Part shown: positions 51,379 to 59,097 of the stretch, piece after piece
How the letters are laid out: each line of letters starts with the position of its first letter
Numbering within the stretch: the stretch's first letter is position 1
Assembly (NCBI GenBank): GCA_028818705.1
Contig: JAPPNJ010000161.1
Location: 53,801 to 117,800, forward strand
DNA: 64,000 nucleotides
DNA from: Candidatus Poribacteria bacterium
GTDB taxonomy: Bacteria; Poribacteria; WGA-4E; WGA-3G
Direction of reading: 5' to 3'
The notes under the pieces: model-generated
Told to the model about the DNA's origin: nothing
Seen by the model: the letters and a program-made list of their open reading frames with translations, nothing else
Database searches by the model: none
Program-made: the position numbers and the translations under genes

Positions 51379-52335
51379 TTATTGTCTCAATTTATTCTCA
51401 CGATGCCATGCTAATGCTTCTTGTGCAGGATAGAGCCTTTCGTGTTGAGGCAGAAGGATATTTTTGTTATGCAAATTGCTAAGTCTCCACTCCACTGGTC
51501 CCTCCTCATCAATAAGTCTTGATACTTTCACTCTATACCTTTCGTTCAAAGAAATTAATCCTCGGTCAAAAACCCAATGGTGTAATTTGCAAAGCGATAT
51601 ACCGTTCCGAATATCGTCGCTGTACGAAATACTAAACGGGATAATATGTGCGGCATCCGTTACAGTTATACTTTCACCATCCATTGTGTCAACACGCAAT
51701 CGACAAACAGCGCAAGTGTAGTTGTATATTCGCATGATTTCTTGACGAAAGGCTTTACGGCGAACTGGATTTTCTTCACTTGGCTCTGTGGTCGCGGAAT
51801 ATAAAAATGGATGTTCAGCAACTTCTTGAATGAGTAATTGTCTGTGTTCTCCAATTTGGTGTTCTTCCGCAACAACATTTCCGATTGCTTGCCTATAATC
51901 TGAAAAATACTTTCTAATAATAGTCTGTCGGATGATTGTCCGTTCATCAGGTTGTGTGAGGAACAGAAAAAAAGGTTCGTCAAAACACCCGTAATCAACA
52001 AGTTCATGCAGTTGACGAGATGAAGGGCTCCTGCTGCTTCCCATCAAACTACTCAAATTTTCTACACAATCAACATTTGGAGTTAGATGCCAAAACCCAT
52101 CGTTTTTTAAGTGGTAAAACGGGTTGCGAATGTTCTTAGGATCCCATCCCGGTATTTGTGCAACGTATCGCGCAAAAGCATCTTTCAAGTGGTTAGAAAG
52201 CCGAATTCTATTTTCAAGAATATCACCTTGCTCAATGAGTTGAATAATTGCTAACAGAAGACAAGGTTTATATGGTGCATTTGGGTATCTCCTCAAATTT
52301 TCTATCATTTGCAGATATTCTTGCAGCGTATGCAT
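51379..52335 (-). CDS. HNH endonuclease with N-terminal putative DNA sulfur-binding-like domain
   Basis: N-term PYKPCLLLAIIQLIEQG...NPFYHLKNDGFWHL; C-term YTCAVCRLRVDT..DAAHIIPFSISYSDDIRNGISLCKLHHWVFDRGLIS (HNH). Confidence 0.8.
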   Translation of the reverse strand: MHTLQEYLQMIENLRRYPNAPYKPCLLLAIIQLIEQGDILENRIRLSNHLKDAFARYVAQIPGWDPKNIRNPFYHLKNDGFWHLTPNVDCVENLSSLMGSSRSPSSRQLHELVDYGCFDEPFFLFLTQPDERTIIRQTIIRKYFSDYRQAIGNVVAEEHQIGEHRQLLIQEVAEHPFLYSATTEPSEENPVRRKAFRQEIMRIYNYTCAVCRLRVDTMDGESITVTDAAHIIPFSISYSDDIRNGISLCKLHHWVFDRGLISLNERYRVKVSRLIDEEGPVEWRLSNLHNKNILLPQHERLYPAQEALAWHRENKLRQ

Positions 52336-52360
52336 AAGTGTTTCCTACGTTACCCTAAAA

Positions 52361-53335
52361 TTATCGTCTAAACACATGCTCACGATGCCATGCTAATGCT
52401 CTCTGAGCGGGATAATGTTCTTTATTCTCTGGGACCAGAATTTTCTTGTTCCTCAAAGTTGTAAACTTCCATTCCGAAGGCCCCTTTTCCGACATCAAGT
52501 CAGAAACTATTACCTTGTAAGTATTACTGAAAGAGATCAATCCTCTGTCAAATCCCCAATGATGAAGTTGGCACAGTGAAATCCCATTCCGGACATCATC
52601 ATTTGCTGATTTCTTGAAAGGTATGATGTGAGCTGCTTCAGCCACACTTTCTCCATCCAGTGTTAAAATTTGGAGTTCACAAACTACGCATGTATATTCA
52701 TAGATCCGCATAATCGCTCGGCGAAACCCAGCTTTTCGTGTCCGCTTTTTCGCCTTGAAAGGACTAAATGGTTTATCAGTCATAAAAGCATGATCCACTT
52801 GCTGAAGTATTTTTTCACTATATTCACCAATCTGTTTTTCTTCTGAAATGAGACCGTAGATTTCTTCCTTAAAGTCCGACAAATAGGTTTCAATAATCGT
52901 CTGTCGAATTATCTCTCTGGTTTTGGTGTTAGTGAATAATACATAGAGGACTTCGTCAAAATATCCATAGGCAATTATTTCACGGAGGCGAGTAAAGGTC
53001 TTAATTTGTGTGACAACTGATAAGGCAGTTTCATATCCAGAGTTTGGGTAGAGATGCCAAAAAGATCGACTTTTCATGTGAAAAAACGGTAATTCAAGTT
53101 TGGGTTTCCGATTTGTGACTTTTGTCCAATACTTTACAAACGTTTCCACTAATCCTGGAGAAGGAATAATTTTGTTCTCAGATATCTGTCCTTGCTCAAT
53201 CAATTCAATAATTGACAGTAATAAAACAGGTTGATGTGGAGCATTACCGTGTGCCTTGTCTATTCTAAGGCCTTTAATCTCGTGCAGGTATTTATGTAAG
53301 GTGCTGGTTTCCATCTTTTTATTTTTGCCTAACAC
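52361..53335 (-). CDS. HNH endonuclease with N-terminal putative DNA sulfur-binding-like domain (paralogue)
   Basis: N-term PHQPVLLLSIIELIEQG...LPFFHMKSRSFWHLYP; C-term YTCVVCELQILTLDGESVAEAAHIIPFKKSANDDVRNGISLCQLHHWGFDRGLIS. Confidence 0.8.
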   Translation of the reverse strand: MLGKNKKMETSTLHKYLHEIKGLRIDKAHGNAPHQPVLLLSIIELIEQGQISENKIIPSPGLVETFVKYWTKVTNRKPKLELPFFHMKSRSFWHLYPNSGYETALSVVTQIKTFTRLREIIAYGYFDEVLYVLFTNTKTREIIRQTIIETYLSDFKEEIYGLISEEKQIGEYSEKILQQVDHAFMTDKPFSPFKAKKRTRKAGFRRAIMRIYEYTCVVCELQILTLDGESVAEAAHIIPFKKSANDDVRNGISLCQLHHWGFDRGLISFSNTYKVIVSDLMSEKGPSEWKFTTLRNKKILVPENKEHYPAQRALAWHREHVFRR

Positions 53336-53615
53336 ATGTTTCTATTGTAACATTTGTACTGTAGTTAGGTTTCTTTGGAGGGATATGAAATTTTTCCAAA
53401 AGGTTAACTGCTTTCTAACAAAGCAATTTTAACATGTTTTGCCGAAAAAATCAAAATTTTCTTAATGCTTCCGATAATTTCTAACCTTTACCATACGAAG
53501 ATATCCCCGAATCTTGAAAATCCTTGAATCCTGTCCATCTCGATTCTGACAATGGACGCTATAGATGACTCGCATTTAAATGCTGAGCCTTCTACCTAAA
53601 CATCGATTTTCTTAC

Positions 53616-53644
53616 TTGACATCAGTTAGCAAATAGAGTATAAT
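53616..53644 (+). promoter_or_regulatory. Perfect-consensus sigma70 promoter without a convincing downstream CDS
   Basis: TTGACA-N17-TATAAT, both hexamers perfect. Confidence 0.75.
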
Positions 53645-54292
53645 ATATCATCTGTTTTCCAAAAAGGCGAATATTGTATCCATCTCCAAAACGCTGGTGT
53701 GGAAACCGACACAAACGTTTTCAGCAGCTATATTAGGTTCTTTGCTGATCGCCAACAGCCAGAAAAAATGTTACACTTTTGGCAAAATTGCTTTTTTTCG
53801 CATAACAGAAAATCGAAAGTAAAACATGAACAAACCCTGACAACCACTGGGTTCTCTAACGTTATAGGCAACATACCAAATGGTACACCGGTGTAACATT
53901 AGTGTAACATTTTTAGGGTAAATCGTTGAAAAATATGCCGTTAAGTTAAAATCATATTCACATCTGTATTTTCACGGAGAATGGATTGGTTCAACGCCAC
54001 AAACTCACATGACACCTATGCTGAAAAAATTCTCCGTGAAGCCTCCGTGAATCATACCAAAATCCGAATGTCAATTTTTCGTTTGACAAATTTCCGACAA
54101 AAATGTAAGATATACAACAATAAGTAATCACTGCCAACATGGAAAACAGTTGCAACTGTGCAACAAAAACGTGTTGACATCGTTTTCTATTATAGATAGT
54201 AGCGAAAGCGGACAGGTTACACGACTCATGAAGGATCTTTACCGCGAATCGCGCTACAGATTTTCACTTCAAATCTGCAGGAGGATTTACAC

Positions 54293-55123
54293 GTGAAACT
54301 ATTTATGACTGTTGCTGGCGTACTATGTGCCATGACTCTCGCACTCTTGGCTCCTACAGCTGACGCCGCGAATAAAGTAGATATTTTCATCTACACAGAC
54401 ACGGTGCAATGGATTGGCGACGCCCAAGCAAAAGAAGAAGCCGAAATACTGGCAGATGAACTTAAGGGAAAAGATGGAATCGGTGAACTCATTCTTCACG
54501 GTCCAGCGAAAACTGTCGAAGCTTGGACCAAGAAACACACGGTGGACAACGGACACCATATGATCGTCATGTTCGGTGACGTTCCGCCCGAAATTTACGA
54601 TGTCGGCGTAGACGCAAAAAAAGAGACAGTCGCAGAAAGGTTCCTCGATGCAGGCAATACCTTCGCAAACTGTGCTGACTACTTTTTCTGGGGCAAGGGT
54701 GGCAGAAATAAAGAAGGCGGTATCCAGAACATGATGGATATCCCTGGTATGGTTCAATGGGATGATAACACCGCCATGAAGGTCACGAAAGAAGGCAAGA
54801 AAATTACCCCGACGCTTGACGATTATGCCACAGACCGTCCGTTCCACGTCGATCAGCTTGACAATGATTGGGTTCTGGAAATCGCGTTCGCTACAGATTC
54901 TGGAACTCAAAAAGCCGATCGCTGTGACCCTTGTATTGTTCATAATGAAAAGACGAATGGACGACTCATCCAGTTTTACCAAACCGCTAACCAAGATGAC
55001 CCCAAGGGTGAAGTTATTGCCGAAATTATTCTCAACTACTACCTTGAGACTGTCGGCGCACTGGACGTTGACCCTCAAAATAAACTTCCCACACTCTGGG
55101 GAGACATTAAACAAAGGAGATAA
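54293..55123 (+). CDS. Secreted protein of unknown function, tandem paralogue 1, C-terminal WGxIK motif
   Basis: RBS aggagg; signal peptide; C-terminus VDPQNKLPTLWGDIKQRR. Confidence 0.85.
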   Translation: MKLFMTVAGVLCAMTLALLAPTADAANKVDIFIYTDTVQWIGDAQAKEEAEILADELKGKDGIGELILHGPAKTVEAWTKKHTVDNGHHMIVMFGDVPPEIYDVGVDAKKETVAERFLDAGNTFANCADYFFWGKGGRNKEGGIQNMMDIPGMVQWDDNTAMKVTKEGKKITPTLDDYATDRPFHVDQLDNDWVLEIAFATDSGTQKADRCDPCIVHNEKTNGRLIQFYQTANQDDPKGEVIAEIILNYYLETVGALDVDPQNKLPTLWGDIKQRR

Positions 55124-55129
55124 CATTTA

Positions 55130-55933
55130 ATGCGAAATATTTTCCTTTCACTAACGCTTATTGCGTTAATAGCGTTGCCGTTAGCACCCGTCCTTGCCGC
55201 CGGTGAAGTCGCTATCTACACAGGTGTCACGCAGTGGATCGGTAAGGCACCAGCCGACGAACAGGCTGAAATCTGTGTCGGTCTGCTCAACGATGCTGGT
55301 ATCGCGAACACATGGTACGATGCTGAGAGCGACACGTCTGATTTGGCTGCTTGGATGGAGGATGTCACCGGCGACGGCGGTTTGGATATCTGCGTCCTCT
55401 ACGGTGATTTCCCGCCGGACATCTATCCACAAGGCAACACACAAACGGACGGCTCCATTGCCGAGACATTCATCGAAACCACCGACGGCGATGTGTTCAT
55501 CAACCACGCCGACTATATGTTCTGGGGCTTAGCTGGCAGAAATAGGGAAGGTGGACTACAGAATATGATGGATATCGACGGCATTGTGATGTGGGACGAT
55601 AATACCGACATGAAAGTTACTGCCGAAGGTAAAGCCATTTCTCCCTCACTCACAGATTACCAATCCGACCGTCCCTTCCACACCGATCAACTCGATGGAG
55701 ACTGGGAAATTGAGGTATCTCTTGCACAGAATGATGATGGCACCCGTGCCGACCCAATTATCGTTCGTGATGGGAATCTCGGTAGACTGATTCCGACGAT
55801 ACAGACCAATGGTGGCGACGAACCGAAAGGTGCGATTGCCGCTGAAATTATTACCTGGCTCATGGCCACAACGCCGGTTGAACCTGCTGGTAAACTCTCC
55901 ACAACGTGGGGTGATTTAAAAGCAGTCCGGTAA
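55130..55933 (+). CDS. Secreted protein of unknown function, tandem paralogue 2, C-terminal WGxLK motif
   Basis: Signal peptide; shares QWIG, FGDVPPEIY/YGDFPPDIY, FWGxxGRNxEGGxQNMMDI, WDDNTxMKVTxEGK, DRPFHxDQLDxDW with 54293 ORF; C-terminus VEPAGKLSTTWGDLKAVR. Confidence 0.85.
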   Translation: MRNIFLSLTLIALIALPLAPVLAAGEVAIYTGVTQWIGKAPADEQAEICVGLLNDAGIANTWYDAESDTSDLAAWMEDVTGDGGLDICVLYGDFPPDIYPQGNTQTDGSIAETFIETTDGDVFINHADYMFWGLAGRNREGGLQNMMDIDGIVMWDDNTDMKVTAEGKAISPSLTDYQSDRPFHTDQLDGDWEIEVSLAQNDDGTRADPIIVRDGNLGRLIPTIQTNGGDEPKGAIAAEIITWLMATTPVEPAGKLSTTWGDLKAVR

Positions 55934-55958
55934 GAGATTTCAATTTTGATACGCTGTT

Positions 55959-55987
55959 GATAGGCGCGCTCACAAAGCGCGCCTATC
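55959..55987. terminator. Hairpin downstream of the secreted-protein pair
   Basis: gataggcgcgct-cacaa-agcgcgcctatc, 12-bp perfect stem. Confidence 0.7.
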
Positions 55988-56032
55988 ACTTAACTTCCAG
56001 CCATATAACAACTTCCATCTACATAATCAGAG

Positions 56033-56905
56033 ATGAGATTTAGCACATCCCATACACTGTTCACACTTTCGATCCTTTCTTTGTTAGTGTTTGCCTGCCA
56101 CGATCCAATCGACCCGGTTCTCGTCGGGACCCTACCTATTAAAACCATCACTACGCCTATAGATAATGCCGTCATGGTTTATGTACCTGCTGGTGAGTTC
56201 CTCATGGGAACCAGTGATGCAGAGATTGAGCACTACAAAGAAATTTTTCCGCTCCGCGATATTGCCCGATATGATAATGAACGTCCTCAGCGCACTGTCT
56301 ATCTTGATGCCTTCTATATAGACCAGTTTGAAGTGACAAACCGACAGTACAAGCGATTTCTCACCGAAACCGGTTATGAGCCTAAAGATTATTTGGATTA
56401 TCCGCCGCATAATGCCCCCGATTTCCCTGCTGTTGTCTTGAGTTGGGAAGATGCTGTTGCTTATACCGTATGGGCAGGCAAAAGGTTACCCACCGAGGCG
56501 GAATGGGAGAAAGCGGCACGCGGGACTGATGGGCGTACCTGGCCCTGGGGCAACGTGTTTGACGATACGAAACTCAGTGGTAACGACGGCAGGGGACACA
56601 GAGATGGCTACAAAGAGACGGCACCCGTCGGACAATTTCCACAAGGTGCAAGTCCTTACGGGGCACACGATATGGCTGGCAATCTTTGGGAGTGGGTGTC
56701 CGATTGGTACGATCCAAACTATTACCGCACCAATCCTCCTAATACCAATCCACAGGGACCCGAAACAGGTGATGGGCATGTCTTAAAAGGCGGCGGTTGG
56801 GCGGAGAATTTGGATTTCACGCGTTGTGCCAATCGACTCGGTGGAGAACCCGGTTCTCTCTTACGCGGATTCCGGTGCGTCTTGGACGGGTCCTCTGGAG
56901 AGTAG
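56033..56905 (+). CDS. SUMF1/formylglycine-generating enzyme family lipoprotein
   Basis: Lipobox-like LLVFACHD; MVYVPAGEFLMGTSDAE, DQFEVTNRQYKRFL, AGKRLPTEAEWEKAARG, GNLWEWVSDWYD, LKGGGWAEN, GFRCV. Confidence 0.93.
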   Translation: MRFSTSHTLFTLSILSLLVFACHDPIDPVLVGTLPIKTITTPIDNAVMVYVPAGEFLMGTSDAEIEHYKEIFPLRDIARYDNERPQRTVYLDAFYIDQFEVTNRQYKRFLTETGYEPKDYLDYPPHNAPDFPAVVLSWEDAVAYTVWAGKRLPTEAEWEKAARGTDGRTWPWGNVFDDTKLSGNDGRGHRDGYKETAPVGQFPQGASPYGAHDMAGNLWEWVSDWYDPNYYRTNPPNTNPQGPETGDGHVLKGGGWAENLDFTRCANRLGGEPGSLLRGFRCVLDGSSGE

Positions 56906-57009
56906 CCAGAAGTCCGGATTCAAAGACCTCTTCTACAGTTGTCTATCAGCGGTCAGCAATCAACAATTGTTAGCAAAGTTCGTTGTCATAAGCAGGAATG
57001 GAAGGTTGG

Positions 57010-57067
57010 AGTCGGGATTAGGAAATAATCAACGGTATCAATGCCTTATGGCATTGCCCGTCCTACA
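57010..57067 (-). repeat. Composite B/C REP-like repeat
   Basis: agtcgggattaggaaat-aatcaacggtatcaatgccttatggcattgcccg-tcctaca. Confidence 0.8.
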
Positions 57068-57094
57068 GAAGAACTGAATACCTCTATCACCTGC

Positions 57095-57123
57095 TTGACA
57101 ATCCTCCTATAAATTTGTATAAT
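57095..57123 (+). promoter_or_regulatory. Perfect-consensus sigma70 promoter
   Basis: TTGACA-N17-TATAAT. Confidence 0.8.
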
Positions 57124-57146
57124 AAATGAGCAGGGAGGACTGTGAT

Positions 57147-57620
57147 TTGAAACAGATTGTCACGCATGCAGACCCAGACCTTGACGCTATCGTCAGTGCT
57201 TGGATTGCCCAAGATTTTCTCTTCCAAGGACACGCGTCAGAAGTCTTATTTGTGAGTCGCAAAGTGCCAGAAAATCTCATGTTGCATGCCGACTGTTTGG
57301 TAGACGTTGGAAACACGTATTCGCCCGAAAATTACCGCTTCGATCACAAGCCACCCGCATTTGAAAACAGAAATAGCACCTGTGCAACACGGCTTATTTG
57401 GGAGTATCTACTTGATGCCAAGGTTGCCGTTAAACACCTTGAACCTTTAGTAGAGATAACATATCAAGGCGATACACATCGAAATTCGGAAGCACTCAAA
57501 CAGAGTCGAATTAATGGACCGCATGCGAAATTGAGGAAACTGAAAGCAGATCACAAGGACACAACAAAAATTTATCAACAGATGGTTCTTTGGTTAAGGA
57601 GTTATACTAAAAATCTATGA
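57147..57620 (+). CDS. DHH/MYG1-like phosphoesterase-type protein (short)
   Basis: IVTHADPDLDAIVSAWIAQ, DVGNTYSPENYRFDHK; TTG start at 57147 fits RBS (cagggagg) and the promoter better than ATG 57126. Confidence 0.6.
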   Translation: MKQIVTHADPDLDAIVSAWIAQDFLFQGHASEVLFVSRKVPENLMLHADCLVDVGNTYSPENYRFDHKPPAFENRNSTCATRLIWEYLLDAKVAVKHLEPLVEITYQGDTHRNSEALKQSRINGPHAKLRKLKADHKDTTKIYQQMVLWLRSYTKNL

Positions 57621-58936
57621 AACAGTTTATATGTTTACTCATTGCCCTGTTTGCGATTTCACTGGTACAGGCGCACCTCGCAAGTGCCGATGAATGGCAT
57701 CAGTGGCGTGGCAAAGACCGCGAAGGCGTTTGGAACGAAACCGGTATTATTGAAAAATTTGGAGGGGATGAGATTCCGCTCCGTTGGCGTGTCCCTATTG
57801 GCAGCGGCTATAGCGGACCAAGTGTCGCTGATGGACGCGTCTATGTCCCCGATCGGCTTACCAAGCCGAAGCAGGTCGAACGTGTTCACTGCTTTGACTG
57901 GGAGACAGGTGAATCTCTCTGGTCCTATACCTACGATTGTGTTTACACGATTGACTACACGGCGGGGCCCCGTGCGACTGTGACTGTACATGACGGACTC
58001 GCTTACGCACTTGGTGCTATAGGACACCTGCACTGCTTTGACGCTGCCACGGGTGAACTCGTATGGAAAAGAGATCTCAATGCTGAATACGATATCAATA
58101 TGCCCATTTGGGGTATCGCATGCGCACCTATTGTTGAGGCAGAAAACCTAATCGTTCAGATCGGCGGTAAGCCAAACGCCTGCATCGTTGCGTTTGACCG
58201 GAAAACCGGAGAAGAAAAGTGGAAAGCACTGGACGACAACGCCTCTTATTCTGCACCAATTGTCATCACCCAAGCTGGCAAACGCGTTCTCGTCTGTTGG
58301 ACGGGCGCAAATATAGCAGGACTCAACCCACAGACCGGTGAATCCTATTGGCTCTATCCGTTTCCACCCGAAAGCTTTGAGATAGCTATCGCCACACCTA
58401 TTGTCTATCAAAACGAATTGTTCGTCACCGAATTCCGTCAAGGTTCCCTTCTCCTGAAGTTGTCTGAAGATAAACAGGCAGTAGAACTCGGCTGGCATCG
58501 TAGGGGCAAGAATGAGCAGAATACCGATGCACTTCAGACCACAATGTCAACTCCCGTCCGTTTTGGCGATTATATTTACGGTGTGGACAGTTACGGTGAA
58601 CTCCGATGTTTAGATGCGCGAAACGGCGATCGAATTTGGGAAGATCTCTCCGCCGTGCCAAAAGCACGCTGGAGCAATATCCATCTTATCAAACACCCAA
58701 CCGCATCGGAAAGCAGGGTCTGGATGTTCAACGAGCGTGGTGAACTCCTCATAACAGACCTCTCTCCCGAAGGTCTGAACATCATTAGCCGTGCGAAATT
58801 AATCGAACCGACCCGCGACCAACTCAACCGCAGGGACGGAGTTACGTGGGCGCATCCAGCCTTTGCCTATAAACACGTCTTCGTCCGAAATGACAATGAA
58901 CTTGTTTGTGCGAATTTAGGAAAAATAAAAAAATAG
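57617..58936 (+). CDS. PQQ-binding-like beta-propeller repeat protein (BamB-like)
   Basis: Signal peptide; WHQWRGKDREGVWNETG; repeated W/DG propeller blades. Confidence 0.88.
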   Translation: MKQFICLLIALFAISLVQAHLASADEWHQWRGKDREGVWNETGIIEKFGGDEIPLRWRVPIGSGYSGPSVADGRVYVPDRLTKPKQVERVHCFDWETGESLWSYTYDCVYTIDYTAGPRATVTVHDGLAYALGAIGHLHCFDAATGELVWKRDLNAEYDINMPIWGIACAPIVEAENLIVQIGGKPNACIVAFDRKTGEEKWKALDDNASYSAPIVITQAGKRVLVCWTGANIAGLNPQTGESYWLYPFPPESFEIAIATPIVYQNELFVTEFRQGSLLLKLSEDKQAVELGWHRRGKNEQNTDALQTTMSTPVRFGDYIYGVDSYGELRCLDARNGDRIWEDLSAVPKARWSNIHLIKHPTASESRVWMFNERGELLITDLSPEGLNIISRAKLIEPTRDQLNRRDGVTWAHPAFAYKHVFVRNDNELVCANLGKIKK

Positions 58937-58941
58937 ATAGA

Positions 58942-59064
58942 ACTTACGCAATTGGCGTTTGTCTGGACACTGTTCCGCAGGGTCTCCGTGCCCTGCGGGC
59001 GTTCAGATTTGGACGGGCACGAAAGCCGAAGCCATCCATCCAAACAGCATCTTAATGCGTAAGT
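58942..59064. mobile_element. Candidate MITE-like element (~123 bp)
   Basis: TIR acttacgca (58942..58950) / tgcgtaagt (59056..59064); flanks aaaaaaatagatagaa (58927..58942) and aaaaaaatagagtgaa (59065..59080); internal ccgcaggg-ccctgcgg hairpin 58975..58998. Confidence 0.45.
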
Positions 59065-59097
59065 AAAAAAATAGAGTGAAACCATGGAGGCAAAATA

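Noticed and set aside
53699-53896. 65-aa ORF downstream of the perfect promoter as a protein gene
   Set aside because: GTG start without SD, no recognisable domain; kept only as an alternative explanation for the orphan promoter.
54323-55126. 267-aa minus-strand ORF opposite secreted paralogue 1
   Set aside because: Exact antisense of a well-supported CDS with RBS, signal peptide and paralogue; no recognisable family or RBS on the minus strand.
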